64,000 bases of DNA from Rhizobium sp. WYCCWR10014. Lineage in GTDB: Bacteria; Pseudomonadota; Alphaproteobacteria; Rhizobiales; Rhizobiaceae. Below, one piece after another: positions 39,290 through 48,745 of the stretch. Positions within the stretch are counted from its first letter, which is position 1. Every line of letters starts with the position of its first letter. The stretch lies in assembly GCF_001657485.1 (NCBI RefSeq), contig NZ_LXFU01000029.1, forward strand, positions 372,001 through 436,000, written 5' to 3'. Under the pieces are notes generated by a model, which was not told where the DNA came from, did not search any database, and saw only the letters and a list, made by a program, of their open reading frames with translations. The position numbers and the translations under genes are program-made.

Positions 39290-40039
39290 ATGCGGAACCG
39301 GATCATGCGAGCGGCGCGCCTTCTTCTTTGCGCTGCCGCCGCGCATGTCCCGGTTTCCGCATCGGCTGCCGGCTGGGACATCAGCAAGGCAAGCAGCAAT
39401 TTCGAGCTGGTGGCGTTCAGCGATGCCGAACTCTCCGGCCGGTCGATCGGCGTGATCCATATGGGCAATGTCGAGCTGACCTCGGGGCGCATCGTTGCCG
39501 CCGATCCGCTCGCCCAGCCCGACCGTCCGGCGCTCGCAAGAACGGTTGCGCCGGGCGAGTATCCGGTGACGCTCTACCAGGCCTTCGGGCGCATCGCCGC
39601 CGCCAGCATGCAATTTGCCGAGGGCAAGCCGGATCATTGGGAGCTTGCGGTCCTGCCCGGGCAGGACCCGGCGACGCTGAAGGACGGCGAGATCTTCGGC
39701 TACCCCGTCGATGCCGGCCTCGGCTGCTACATGGATGCCGATACGCTTGGTTTGATTGGAGAGCGCGAGGCGCAGGTGCAGGCGCAGAAACCGGATTCCG
39801 ACGTCAATTATTACGACGACGTGCTGGCGTCGGACCTCGACGCCAACAAGGGCATCTATGCGCTGCACCGGCCGGTTGCCGGCAGACGAGGCAATGTCGC
39901 GGTGTTCTGGAGCGGCTGGGGCGACGGTTTTTATCCGGTCTTCTGGGGGCTCGACAAGGATGGCCGCGCGCTGGTGCTGCTGACGGATTTCAGCATTGTC
40001 GAGAATGCCGACGGGCGGAAGGAGCCGAAGCTGCAATGA
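39290..40039 (+). CDS. Secreted DUF4241-like protein
   Basis: 249 residues. A signal peptide (ARLLLCAAAAHVPVSASA) precedes a domain with EYPVTLYQAFGRIAAA, FGYPVDAGLGCYMDADT and NVAVFWSGWGDGFYPVFWGL. I recognise this as DUF4241-like; function unknown. It lies 13 nt after the E2 gene and overlaps the next gene by ATGA. Confidence 0.65.
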   Translation: MRNRIMRAARLLLCAAAAHVPVSASAAGWDISKASSNFELVAFSDAELSGRSIGVIHMGNVELTSGRIVAADPLAQPDRPALARTVAPGEYPVTLYQAFGRIAAASMQFAEGKPDHWELAVLPGQDPATLKDGEIFGYPVDAGLGCYMDADTLGLIGEREAQVQAQKPDSDVNYYDDVLASDLDANKGIYALHRPVAGRRGNVAVFWSGWGDGFYPVFWGLDKDGRALVLLTDFSIVENADGRKEPKLQ

Positions 40040-40566
40040 GCGGAACGACCGGGATCACGACGAGACGGACAGGCGTGGCTGCAATCGCAGCCGCCGCGTT
40101 TTTCGTCGTTCCGGCATCCACCTTCGGCGCCGCGTGCAAGCAGGAACAAGCCGTCTACGTCGATCGCGATGGTGCCTATGAGTTGCGCTTTGCACCGCTG
40201 AATTCTTCATCGGCTGCCGCCAGCAACCAGTTCAAGGTCAGCGCGCTTAAGACACCTGTCGTGATGGAAGGTTATGTCATGCCATCGGAGGATCCGGTGC
40301 GCGCCATTGGCATCCTGATGTTCAACTGCCCCGAGGGGGATGCGACCGGCGCGGATCTCGATGCCTGCACGGTCTGGCAGGGCGCCGTCTATGGCCTGGA
40401 TGCCGAGGGTGAGATGAACAATCTGCAGCCCGAAGGCGCTGCGGCGGCCGAAAAGCTCGTGCTCCCCGGCCTTGGTCGCGCCATCCGCGAATCCAGCGCC
40501 TGGGGGGAGGGCAAGGCCGTGGTGGCACCGTGGGACGTGCTGACATTTAAGGAGTGTGCGACATGA
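40036..40566 (+). CDS. Secreted hypothetical protein
   Basis: 176 residues. An N-terminal signal (GVAAIAAAAFFVVPASTFGA) is followed by a small domain with AYELRFAPLNSS, SALKTPVVMEGYVMPSEDPV and ILMFNCPEG. I do not recognise a family. It is coupled by overlap to both neighbours, so it probably works with the DUF4241-like protein. Confidence 0.72.
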   Translation: MSGTTGITTRRTGVAAIAAAAFFVVPASTFGAACKQEQAVYVDRDGAYELRFAPLNSSSAAASNQFKVSALKTPVVMEGYVMPSEDPVRAIGILMFNCPEGDATGADLDACTVWQGAVYGLDAEGEMNNLQPEGAAAAEKLVLPGLGRAIRESSAWGEGKAVVAPWDVLTFKECAT

Positions 40567-41315
40567 GCGATACACCTGTTGTTCTCATTACCGGCGGAAG
40601 CCGAGGCATCGGCGCTGCGGCTTCGCGGCTTGCCGCGCGCCAGGGCTGGCGTGTCGCGGTGAACTACGCCGCCAACCGTCAAGCCGCGGATGCTGTCGTG
40701 GCTTCGATCGCTGAAGGCGGCGGCGAGGCCGTGGCAATCCAAGGCGATGTCGGCAAGGCTGCGGATATCGTCTCGATGTTTACGGCGGTCGACCGGCATT
40801 TCGGCCGGCTCGACGGGCTCGTCAACAATGCCGGCATCGTCGATTATCCACAGCGCGTCGACGAGATGTCGGTAGAGCGGATCGAGCGCATGCTGCGCGT
40901 CAATGTGACCGGCTCGATACTCTGCGCTGCAGAGGCCATACGTCGCATGTCGAGCCGGCATGGCGGTCAGGGCGGAGCGATCGTCAACATCTCGTCGATG
41001 GCGGCTGTCCTCGGTTCGGCGACGCAGTATGTCGATTATGCCGCCTCGAAGGCGGCGATCGACACGTTCACCGTCGGGCTGGCGCGCGAGGTCGCAGCCG
41101 AGGGTATCCGGGTGAATGCGATAAGGCCCGGCGTCATCGAAACCGACCTTCATGCCTCAGGCGGCCTGCCGGATCGGCCGCGCGAGCTGGCTCCGTCAAT
41201 CCCGATGCAGCGCGCGGGCACGCCCGAGGAGGTGGCGGATGCGATCCTCTATCTTCTGTCACCTTCGGCTTCCTATATAACCGGCGCGATCCTCAATGTG
41301 AGCGGCGGCCGCTAG
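40563..41315 (+). CDS. Short-chain dehydrogenase/reductase (SDR)
   Basis: 250 residues, NAD(P)-dependent. The cofactor motif is TGGSRGIGAAASRLA; NNAG, the catalytic Ser in NISSMAA and YAASK are all present, and the C-terminus SYITGAILNVSGGR is family-typical. The ATG at 40563 overlaps the previous stop. The substrate is unknown. Confidence 0.9.
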   Translation: MSDTPVVLITGGSRGIGAAASRLAARQGWRVAVNYAANRQAADAVVASIAEGGGEAVAIQGDVGKAADIVSMFTAVDRHFGRLDGLVNNAGIVDYPQRVDEMSVERIERMLRVNVTGSILCAAEAIRRMSSRHGGQGGAIVNISSMAAVLGSATQYVDYAASKAAIDTFTVGLAREVAAEGIRVNAIRPGVIETDLHASGGLPDRPRELAPSIPMQRAGTPEEVADAILYLLSPSASYITGAILNVSGGR

Positions 41316-41336
41316 AACGACAGGGCGAAAAACAGC

Positions 41337-41975
41337 ATGCAGTATATTCTCGAATTCCTCGGCCTGATGGCCGTCTTTTCGATCTTCATCGTCGTGCCGG
41401 GCGCCGATTTTGCCGTTATCCTGCGCCAGAGCATCGTGCATGGGCGACGCGCCGCGATCATGACCGGGCTCGGCATGGGCTTCTCCCTGCTCTTTCATAT
41501 CAGCTACACCATCCTCGGCCTCGGCCTGATCGTGTCGAAATCGCTGATGCTGTTTGCTGCCATCAAATGGACGGGCGTTGCCTATCTGGTCTATCTCGGC
41601 ATCAAGTCGTTTCGCGAGCCGGGCTTCAAGGTGAGCGATATCGAGGTGACGGCTGAAGACCGCAAGCCGGTCTCGATGCCGAAATGCCTGGGCATGGGCT
41701 TCATCACCAATGCGCTGAACCCGAAGCCGGTGCTGTTCTTCCTGTCGCTGTTTTCGACGCTCGTCCATCACGACACGCCGGCGCTGATCCAATTCTCCTA
41801 TGGCGTCGGCATGGCGACGGCACTGGTCGCCTGGTTTGCCGGCGTCTCCTATTTCTTCACGGTCAAGGCGATCCGTGACCGCTTCATCGCCAGCGGCAAA
41901 TGGTTCAACCGCATCACCGGAGCGGCACTCGTCGGCTTCGGTTTCCGCCTCGCTTTGTCGCGCGCGGCCGATTAA
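41337..41975 (+). CDS. LysE/RhtB-family exporter
   Basis: 212 residues with about six hydrophobic helices. VPGADFAVILRQSIVHGRRA and GFITNALNPKPVLFFLSLF are characteristic of amino acid exporters of this family. It lies 28 nt upstream of lpdA. The exported substrate cannot be told from the sequence. Confidence 0.88.
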   Translation: MQYILEFLGLMAVFSIFIVVPGADFAVILRQSIVHGRRAAIMTGLGMGFSLLFHISYTILGLGLIVSKSLMLFAAIKWTGVAYLVYLGIKSFREPGFKVSDIEVTAEDRKPVSMPKCLGMGFITNALNPKPVLFFLSLFSTLVHHDTPALIQFSYGVGMATALVAWFAGVSYFFTVKAIRDRFIASGKWFNRITGAALVGFGFRLALSRAAD

Positions 41976-42002
41976 ACAAAAAAGTCCAAAGGGAAAGAAG
42001 CA

Positions 42003-43400
42003 ATGTCCTACGATGTGATCATTATCGGAACCGGCCCGGGCGGCTATGTCTGCGCCGTCAAGGCGGCCCAGCTTGGCCTCAAGGTCGCCGTCGTTGAAAA
42101 GCGGGCGACCTATGGCGGCACCTGCCTGAACGTCGGCTGCATTCCGTCGAAGGCGCTGCTGCATGCCTCCGAAATGTTCCATCAGGCCGGCCACGGGATG
42201 GGCGCGCTCGGTATCGACGTCCCGGCGCCGACGCTCAATCTCGGCAATATGATGGCCCACAAGGATGCGACGGTGAAGTCGAATGTCGACGGCGTCGCCT
42301 TCCTTTTCAAGAAGAACAAGATCGATGCCTTCCAGGGTACCGGCAAGGTCGTCTCGGCCGGCAAGGTCTCCGTCACCGCCGATGACGGCAAGGTGCAGGA
42401 AATCGAAGGTAAGAACATCGTCATCGCCACCGGCTCCGACGTCGCCGGCATTCCCGGCGTGCAGGTCGAGATCGACGAAAAGACCATCATCTCGTCCACC
42501 GGTGGCATCGCACTCGAGAAGGTGCCGGAAACGCTGATCGTCGTCGGCGGCGGCGTCATCGGCCTCGAGCTCGGCTCGGTCTGGTCACGCCTCGGCGCCA
42601 AGGTCACCGTCGTCGAATATCTCGACACCATCCTTGGCGGCATGGACGGTGAAGTCTCCAAGCAATTCCAGCGCATGCTGGCCAAGCAGGGCATCGATTT
42701 CAATCTCAGCGCCAAGGTCACCGGCGTCGAAAAGGGCGCCAAGGTCACCTTTGAGCCGGTCAAGGGCGGCGACAAGGTGACGCTCGACGCCGAGGTCGTG
42801 CTGATTGCCACCGGACGCAAGCCCTATACGGCGGGTCTTGGCCTCGAAGAGGCCGGTGTTACGCTCGACAATCGCGGCCGTGTCGAGATCGACGGTCACT
42901 ACAAGACCAATGTCGATGGCATCTATGCGATCGGCGATGTGGTCAAGGGGCCGATGCTGGCGCACAAGGCAGAAGACGAGGGCGTGGCGCTTGCCGAGAT
43001 CCTCGCCGGGCAGCATGGCCATGTGAACTACGAGGTCATTCCGAGCGTCGTCTACACCCAGCCGGAGATCGCTTCCGTCGGCAAGACCGAGGAAGAGCTG
43101 AAGGCGGCAGGCGTCGCCTACAAGGTCGGCAAGTTCCCCTTCACGGCGAACGGCCGGGCGCGTGCGATGCTGGCAACGGACGGCTTCGTCAAGATCCTTG
43201 CCGACAAGGATACCGACCGGGTGCTCGGCGGCCATATCGTCGGCTTCGGCGCCGGCGAGATGATCCACGAGATCGCCGTGCTGATGGAGTTCGGCGGTTC
43301 GTCGGAAGATCTCGGCCGTACCTGCCACGCGCATCCCACAATGTCGGAAGCGGTGAAAGAGGCTGCGCTCGCAACCTTCTTCAAGCCGATCCATATGTAA
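42003..43400 (+). CDS. lpdA: Dihydrolipoamide dehydrogenase (E3)
   Basis: 465 residues. FAD-binding GTGPGGYVCAVKAAQLG, the redox-active disulfide GGTCLNVGCIPSKALL, NAD-binding VGGGVIGLELGSVWSRLGA and the C-terminal catalytic HAHPTMSEAVKEAAL are present. It reoxidises lipoamide on the E2 component encoded upstream. A strong terminator follows. Confidence 0.97.
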   Translation: MSYDVIIIGTGPGGYVCAVKAAQLGLKVAVVEKRATYGGTCLNVGCIPSKALLHASEMFHQAGHGMGALGIDVPAPTLNLGNMMAHKDATVKSNVDGVAFLFKKNKIDAFQGTGKVVSAGKVSVTADDGKVQEIEGKNIVIATGSDVAGIPGVQVEIDEKTIISSTGGIALEKVPETLIVVGGGVIGLELGSVWSRLGAKVTVVEYLDTILGGMDGEVSKQFQRMLAKQGIDFNLSAKVTGVEKGAKVTFEPVKGGDKVTLDAEVVLIATGRKPYTAGLGLEEAGVTLDNRGRVEIDGHYKTNVDGIYAIGDVVKGPMLAHKAEDEGVALAEILAGQHGHVNYEVIPSVVYTQPEIASVGKTEEELKAAGVAYKVGKFPFTANGRARAMLATDGFVKILADKDTDRVLGGHIVGFGAGEMIHEIAVLMEFGGSSEDLGRTCHAHPTMSEAVKEAALATFFKPIHM

Positions 43401-43425
43401 TCCTACATATTCGTAACAAAGCATA

Positions 43426-43457
43426 CAGCCGCTTGCCGGAAGGCAGGCGGCTGTTTT
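43426..43457 (+). terminator. Intrinsic terminator after lpdA
   Basis: A 12-bp stem CAGCCGCTTGCC / GGCAGGCGGCTG (one G-T pair) with a GGAA loop is followed by TTTT, 25 nt after the lpdA stop. It should end the mdh-suc-lpd transcript. Confidence 0.85.
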
Positions 43458-43501
43458 AGTTGTTGCGTATCGATGAGTTCAGCATCCGTGAAGGTCCAGA
43501 A

Positions 43502-44002
43502 ATGCAGCAGCCGTCCATCGTGAGTTACAGCCTGAGCCAGCGTTTTCTTCACTGGGCCGTGGCGCTGCTGGTCTTCTTCAACCTGCTGTTTCCCGATGGC
43601 ATGAATATCTGGCATCGGCTGATGCGCAGAGGCCAGGTACCGACGCCGGAGCAGATTTCGTCGGCGAATATCCATGCCTATGTCGGCATCGCCATCCTGC
43701 TGCTTGCCGTCCTCAGGCTCGGGCTGCGTTTTACCAAGGGCGTCCCGGACGAGGTCGCACAGGAGCCGGCGATCTTCCGTCTTGCAGCGAGGCTTGCCCA
43801 TGCCGGCCTCTACATCCTGATCTTCGCGATGCCGCTTTCGGGCATCGCCGCCTACTATTTCGGTATCGATCCCGCCGGTTCGTTCCACGCGGATGTCCTG
43901 AAGATCATTCTCTGGGCGCTGATCGCGGCGCATGTCGCCGGCGCCCTCGTCCATCAGTTCTATTGGAAAAGCAATGTTCTGCGCCGCATGACGCTCGGCT
44001 GA
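43502..44002 (+). CDS. Cytochrome b561 family protein
   Basis: 166 residues, four membrane helices. Conserved heme-ligand histidines lie in SQRFLHWAVALL, ANIHAYVGIAIL, ARLAHAGLYIL and ALIAAHVAGALVHQF. These diheme proteins move electrons at the inner membrane. The start at 43502 has GAAGGTC upstream. It ends 12 nt before the convergent TraB/GumN gene. Confidence 0.9.
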   Translation: MQQPSIVSYSLSQRFLHWAVALLVFFNLLFPDGMNIWHRLMRRGQVPTPEQISSANIHAYVGIAILLLAVLRLGLRFTKGVPDEVAQEPAIFRLAARLAHAGLYILIFAMPLSGIAAYYFGIDPAGSFHADVLKIILWALIAAHVAGALVHQFYWKSNVLRRMTLG

Positions 44003-44014
44003 CCGCCGGCGGGT

Positions 44015-45091
44015 TCAGTTCACCGCGGTGACGGTGAAGCCCTGCTGGCGCAGCAGTTCGATGACGCCGTCCTTGCCGGGCAGGTGCAGGGCGCCGACGG
44101 CCATGAAGACGTTGCCGCCGTCGAGGATGGGGGCGGCGCGCTCGGCCATCACCTTGTTGCGGTCAAGGATGACGCGCTGCTCGAAGGCGGCATAATCGCT
44201 GTTTTCGCCTTCTTCCTCCGGTGTCACGGTTTTCAACATCGGCATGGTCATGCCGATGTCGCCGGAGAGGTAGAGATCGGTCATCGTCTCGACGACATCA
44301 CTCATCTTGTCGCCGAGTTCCAGCGTCTCGATCAGCGATTTCAGATGGAATTCGGTCGGCAGATCGGCCATGGCCTGGATCTGCTCGGCAAGGGTTTCCA
44401 GCCCCTTGACCTGCTTGCCTTCAGCAATGGCATCGGTGGCGATCTTCTGGTCGAGGAACTGCGTGCCTTTTGCCTTGCGGGCGATTTCGCAGGCCGGCAG
44501 GGCGACGGCGCTCGAAATCATCCAGGGCCGCATGCGGGAAACGGCGCTGATCGGGATACCGCGCTGCTTGAGGCCGGTTTCGAGACGCTTGTAGTCTTCG
44601 GGAGAAAGCAGCTTGTCGATCGTCGTGCCGTCGGTGAACATCGTCAGCTCCGGCTTTGCGAGCAGGGCGGCGGTCGCCTTCCGCTCATCGAGGATCTCGT
44701 CGGATTCGATGATGATCGTGTCGGCGGCATCGTGGGCTGCCTGGGCGCGCGGCGGCAGGGCAAGCACACGCGGATCGGTGACATGCATGCTGCCGAGCAG
44801 CCACGAGGGCGCAAGTCCTGCCTTCTCGATCTTCCAGAAGATGCCTTTGCCGTTCGGCGTGGCGTCGGCTTCCTTCAGCGCCTCTGCGTAGCGGGCAGGG
44901 TCGGTCTGCTGCAGCTCGACCATCAGATTGCGGCCGGTGCAGGCGACGTCTTCGGCTGCTGCCGGCCTTGCCGTCAGGAAGGCGGCAAACAGGGCGGCAA
45001 GAAGAAGAATGTGAAAGGCTGCGATCAGCCAGAGCAACAGATTGGCCGGCACTGCGAGGTAGGACGTCCGGCGGCCGATTGATGTCGTCAT
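44015..45091 (-). CDS. TraB/GumN family protein
   Basis: 358 residues. An N-terminal membrane helix (LLLWLIAAFHILLLAALFAA) is followed by the domain with WLLGSMHVTDPRVLALPP and the C-terminal VFMAVGALHLPGKDGVIELL, typical of TraB/GumN (a presumed metal-dependent protease-like fold). I start at the ATG at 45091; a GTG at 45109 is possible but has no ribosome site. Confidence 0.85.
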   Translation of the reverse strand: MTTSIGRRTSYLAVPANLLLWLIAAFHILLLAALFAAFLTARPAAAEDVACTGRNLMVELQQTDPARYAEALKEADATPNGKGIFWKIEKAGLAPSWLLGSMHVTDPRVLALPPRAQAAHDAADTIIIESDEILDERKATAALLAKPELTMFTDGTTIDKLLSPEDYKRLETGLKQRGIPISAVSRMRPWMISSAVALPACEIARKAKGTQFLDQKIATDAIAEGKQVKGLETLAEQIQAMADLPTEFHLKSLIETLELGDKMSDVVETMTDLYLSGDIGMTMPMLKTVTPEEEGENSDYAAFEQRVILDRNKVMAERAAPILDGGNVFMAVGALHLPGKDGVIELLRQQGFTVTAVN

Positions 45092-45177
45092 GATGGGTGT
45101 TCCGATCACATGCTATAGGCTTCATGCTCTACGCCCGGCTTGCGCATATTCCTTTAAGAGAATGCCTTAACGAGAGC

Positions 45178-45281
45178 TTAAAGCGCGTCACATTCAATCG
45201 CACCCATGCGATGCGCTTTAACCCTATCGTTTATGCAAGTCGTTGCCCCAAAACCGCTGCGCACTTTTGGGCGACATCCAT
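45178..45281. repeat. RIME1-like intergenic mosaic element, copy 2
   Basis: Two palindromes in a row: TTAAAGCGC / GCGCTTTAA (ends at 45178 and 45221), then an imperfect one spanning CGTTGCCCCAAAACCGC to GCACTTTTGGGCGAC. The second half closely matches copy 1 near 24783. It abuts the xerC stop codon. Confidence 0.85.
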
Positions 45282-46216
45282 TACGCGCGCGGATGAGCCC
45301 GATCATACACCTCGAGCAGCCGCGATGCATCGACGCCGGTATAGACCTGTGTTGTGGAAAGGCTGGCATGGCCGAGCAGTTCCTGAATGGTGCGCAGATC
45401 GCCGCCGCCGGCAAGCAGGTGGGTGGCGAAGGAGTGGCGCAGTGCATGGGGTGTGGCCGTCTCCGGCAGGCCGAAGGCGCTGCGCATCTTCTGCATCGTG
45501 CGCTGGATGATCGCCGCTTGCAGCTTGCCGCCGCGAGCGCCGCGAAACAGCGGTTCTCCGCTTTCGAGATGATATGGGCAGAGCGCGCGGTATTTCTCGA
45601 CGGCATCGAAGACCACAGACAGCAGCGGCACCAGCCGCGTCTTGTTGCCCTTGCCGGTGATGCGCAGCGTCGTTGCGCCCTTCTGCAGGTCGGCGGGAGT
45701 AAGATCCAGCGCTTCGGAGATGCGCAGGCCGCAGCCGTAGAGCAGCGTCATGACAGCAGCGTCGCGCGCAGCAATCCAGGGTTCGTCATGGAGTTGGGCG
45801 TCGTCGCTGACGACGGTGATCGCCTGGGTGTCCGACAGCGGCTTGGGCAGTGATTTCGGCTGTTTCGGCGAGCGCACCGCGGCAGCGCCGGCGGCGTTGA
45901 CCAGGCCCTTCTTTTCGAGATGGCGCAGCAGCGAGCGAAGACCAGCGAGATTGCGGCCGAGCGATCGGGCGCCGGAGCCCTGCTTGCGCCGGGCCGCCAG
46001 GAAGGCGCGGAAATCAGCGGAGCGCAACTCCCTGATATCGCCAAGCGTCGCCGGGCCGGCGAGATGGCCGGTCAGAAAGGTCAGAAACTGGCGGGTATCG
46101 CGCTCGTAGGCGTCGAGCGTGTGCTCGGAAAGACGGCGCTCACTGGCGAGGTTTTCGAGCCACGCGGCGCGTTCCGCCATCAGGCGGTGATCGGCGATAA
46201 CAAGCAGTTCGTTCAC
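45281..46216 (-). CDS. xerC: Tyrosine recombinase XerC
   Basis: 311 residues. It resolves chromosome dimers at dif with XerD. The catalytic residues are visible: Arg in GCGLRISEALDL, Lys in ITGKGNKTRLVP, HALRHSFATHLL, LLGHASLSTTQVYTGV with the tyrosine nucleophile. The N-terminal SAM-like core-binding domain is present (LSEHTLDAYERDTRQFLTFL). The start is a GTG at 46216 with AAGGTC 7 nt upstream. Confidence 0.93.
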   Translation of the reverse strand: MNELLVIADHRLMAERAAWLENLASERRLSEHTLDAYERDTRQFLTFLTGHLAGPATLGDIRELRSADFRAFLAARRKQGSGARSLGRNLAGLRSLLRHLEKKGLVNAAGAAAVRSPKQPKSLPKPLSDTQAITVVSDDAQLHDEPWIAARDAAVMTLLYGCGLRISEALDLTPADLQKGATTLRITGKGNKTRLVPLLSVVFDAVEKYRALCPYHLESGEPLFRGARGGKLQAAIIQRTMQKMRSAFGLPETATPHALRHSFATHLLAGGGDLRTIQELLGHASLSTTQVYTGVDASRLLEVYDRAHPRA

Positions 46217-46355
46217 GTTGCGGACCTTGATTTTGCCTTCAAGTCCGCCAATTTGGAGCAGGAACAGTTATGGAATAGATAATGCCGGCCAAGCCTTTGT
46301 CATCCTTCGATCATATTCAACTGCGATAGCTTATACCCCATAGACAGGATCTTTC

Positions 46356-47306
46356 ATGGCACGGCGCGATTCCATGACGGCTTTCGGACAGCTCGCGGAA
46401 GCGATCGCTCTCGTTTCACACGGAAAGCCCGGTCATATCGTCGATACGCTGATTGCCGAACGCGGCCAGAGGATCGTGAAAAATCCGCTCTGGCCGGTCA
46501 TGCGGCCATTCCTCTATACGCTGCTGCGCTACAACAAGGCGCTTGAATTCGCCAATGCGGTCGCCAAAATGCCGGGCTTCCAGTCGTTCGAATATCTGAG
46601 CGATGTGCTGAGGCTCGACATCGGTATCACCAATGGCGAACGCATTCCCGATACCGGCGGCTTCATCCTCGTCAGCAACCATCCGACCGGCATCGCCGAC
46701 GGCGTTGCCGTGTTCGATCTTTTGAAAACGCGCCGGCCGGACATGATGTTCTTTGCCAATCGTGATGCCATCCGCGTCAATCCGCGGTTTGCCGAGATGA
46801 TCATTCCCGTCGAATGGCGGGAGGAGCATAAGAGCAAGCTGAAAGCGCGCGAAACGCTGCAATTGACGAACCATGCGGTGAAGGAAGGCAAGGCGACAGT
46901 GCTCTTTCCCTCAGGCCGTATCGCCTATTGGGCGAACGGCCGGCTGAATGAACGTCCGTGGAAGACCTCGGCTGTCGGGCTGGCGCGAAAATACAATCTA
47001 CCAATCCTTCCCGTCCATATGACGGCTCGCAATTCCGGGCTGTTCTACTGGTTGGCGAAATGGTCGACGGAGCTTCGCGACATGACCGTGTTCCACGAAC
47101 TGCTGAACAAACGGGGCGACCACTTCGATTTCGTCATCGGCAATCTCATTCCGGCCGAACAGCTGGACGGCGACCTCAACGAGGTGACGAAGGCGCTGGA
47201 GAAACATACGGTGCATGATATGGCTAGAGATGGCGACGCGAGTTTCGTGCCGGTCGGCCTGCCGGTTGCGGCGACGCACCGCGAGATGCCGGTTCCTGCC
47301 ATCTAA
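46356..47306 (+). CDS. 1-Acyl-glycerol-3-phosphate acyltransferase-like protein
   Basis: 316 residues. It contains the acyltransferase signature SNHPTGIADGVAVFDLL (usual H-x4-D), then ATVLFPSGRIAYWANGRL in place of FPEG, and LPILPVHMTARNSG. This is the PlsC-like fold; the substrate could be a phospholipid or ornithine lipid precursor. No membrane segment is obvious. Confidence 0.78.
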   Translation: MARRDSMTAFGQLAEAIALVSHGKPGHIVDTLIAERGQRIVKNPLWPVMRPFLYTLLRYNKALEFANAVAKMPGFQSFEYLSDVLRLDIGITNGERIPDTGGFILVSNHPTGIADGVAVFDLLKTRRPDMMFFANRDAIRVNPRFAEMIIPVEWREEHKSKLKARETLQLTNHAVKEGKATVLFPSGRIAYWANGRLNERPWKTSAVGLARKYNLPILPVHMTARNSGLFYWLAKWSTELRDMTVFHELLNKRGDHFDFVIGNLIPAEQLDGDLNEVTKALEKHTVHDMARDGDASFVPVGLPVAATHREMPVPAI

Positions 47307-47320
47307 CCACCGGCACCGCC

Positions 47321-47818
47321 ATGACAATCGATATCCGCAGGCTCAGCGATCGATTGCCGCAGGAGATCGCAGATCTCGAAAGCGAGGCCCGGCGGGAAGG
47401 CTATCGCCATGTCGCCCGCCTTATCGACGAATGGTCGATCGGCGATAACAGGTTCGAACATTACGGTGAAAGGCTGCTTGGCGCCTATGTCGATGAGGTG
47501 CTCGCAGGCATCGGCGGCATGACCGTCGACTCCGCCATATCAGGGGCGTTGCGGATGCGGCGTTTCTATATTCGTCCCGCAATGCGCAGGCGCGGCATCG
47601 GTCGGATGCTTGCCATGGCACTGCTTGATCATGCGTCTTCCTTTCTGCACCGTCTCACCGTTCATGCGGGAAACGATGGTGCGGCAAGGTTCTGGGAGTC
47701 GCTCGGGTTTCAGCCTCACGAACGAGATGGACATACCCATGTGCTCGCGCTGCAGCACCATAGCGATGATCCAGCGGCTTCGGATTTCCGCCAGTGTGTT
47801 ACGCCCCGATCTCCTTGA
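47321..47818 (+). CDS. GNAT family N-acetyltransferase
   Basis: 165 residues. The acetyl-CoA-binding motif is RPAMRRRGIGRMLAMALLDH, followed by LTVHAGNDGAARFWESLGFQ. The acceptor is unknown. Its last 20 nt overlap the convergent end of the keto-deoxy acid lyase gene. Confidence 0.85.
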   Translation: MTIDIRRLSDRLPQEIADLESEARREGYRHVARLIDEWSIGDNRFEHYGERLLGAYVDEVLAGIGGMTVDSAISGALRMRRFYIRPAMRRRGIGRMLAMALLDHASSFLHRLTVHAGNDGAARFWESLGFQPHERDGHTHVLALQHHSDDPAASDFRQCVTPRSP

Positions 47819-48731
47819 GGCGGATGGACTGGCGCGCCAGCAAGCGCTCGACATCGGCAATATCCAGTGTCGAGAGCTTGGCGCCCGGCTTGCGCAGGTT
47901 GGCGGACTTGATCACGCCGCGCTTGGCAAGCACATATTTGCGCGAGGCAAGACCGATGCCCTGCTGCTGTTCGTAGCGGGCGAGCGGCAGATAGGCATCG
48001 AAGATCGCATGGGCGCGATCGGGATTTCCGGCGGCATAGGCCTCGACGACGCCAACCATCATCTCGGGATAACAAAAGCCGGTCATGGCGCCATCGGCGC
48101 CGCGGCCCATCTCTTCGGGCAGGAAAAGCCCGCCGTTGCCGCAAAGGATCGAAATGCGCCGCATGGCGCCCTTGTCGCTGGCTGTGCGAAGTGCCGAGAT
48201 CTTCGACAGACCCGGCCAATCTTCATGTTTGAGCATGACGCAGTTCGGCACCTCGTTGACGATGCGCTCGATGACCTTGGGCGCGATCGTCACATTGGTG
48301 GTGAGCGGATAATCCTGCAGCACGAAGGGCGTGTCGCCCAGGGCCTCGCCGACCGACTGGTAGAAGGCGAAAGCCTGATCGTCGGTCTTGACGGTCCAGG
48401 GGGGCGCGACCATGACACCGGCCGCACCTTCACCCATGACGGCTTCGGCGAGTTCGCTCATCGGCGCAAGGCCCGGCGCCGAAACGCCGACGACGACGGG
48501 GAGCCTCCCGTCGAGGCGCTTCAGCACCCGTTCGACGACTGTCCGCGATTCCTCAGCGGTCAGCTTCGGAGCCTCGCCGAGCTGGCCAAGCACCGTCAGG
48601 CCGGTGACGCCGGCACCTTCGTAGAAATCGACCATGCTGTCGATACTGGCGAGATCGAGCGCGCCGTCATCGGTGAAGGGGGTTACGGCGATTACATAGA
48701 CGCCCTTGGCATCTTCGGTCAGTCTGGCCAT
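47799..48731 (-). CDS. DHDPS/NAL-family lyase, probably keto-deoxy sugar acid dehydratase or aldolase
   Basis: 310 residues, TIM barrel of the DapA/NanA family. The Schiff-base lysine is K168 in NCVMLKHEDWPG and the catalytic tyrosine Y141 in VLQDYPLTT; GQLGEAPKLT replaces GTTGE. Neighbouring sugar-acid dehydratase and lactonase-like genes suggest 2-keto-3-deoxy-pentonate as substrate (inference). True DHDPS is unlikely in this setting. The stop overlaps the GNAT gene end. Confidence 0.82.
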   Translation of the reverse strand: MARLTEDAKGVYVIAVTPFTDDGALDLASIDSMVDFYEGAGVTGLTVLGQLGEAPKLTAEESRTVVERVLKRLDGRLPVVVGVSAPGLAPMSELAEAVMGEGAAGVMVAPPWTVKTDDQAFAFYQSVGEALGDTPFVLQDYPLTTNVTIAPKVIERIVNEVPNCVMLKHEDWPGLSKISALRTASDKGAMRRISILCGNGGLFLPEEMGRGADGAMTGFCYPEMMVGVVEAYAAGNPDRAHAIFDAYLPLARYEQQQGIGLASRKYVLAKRGVIKSANLRKPGAKLSTLDIADVERLLARQSIRLKEIGA

Positions 48732-48745
48732 TGGTGCTCTCCAAT

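Noticed and set aside
47799..48731. Dihydrodipicolinate synthase (lysine synthesis)
   Set aside because: The family fold is present, but GQLGE replaces GTTGE and the neighbours are sugar-acid enzymes.
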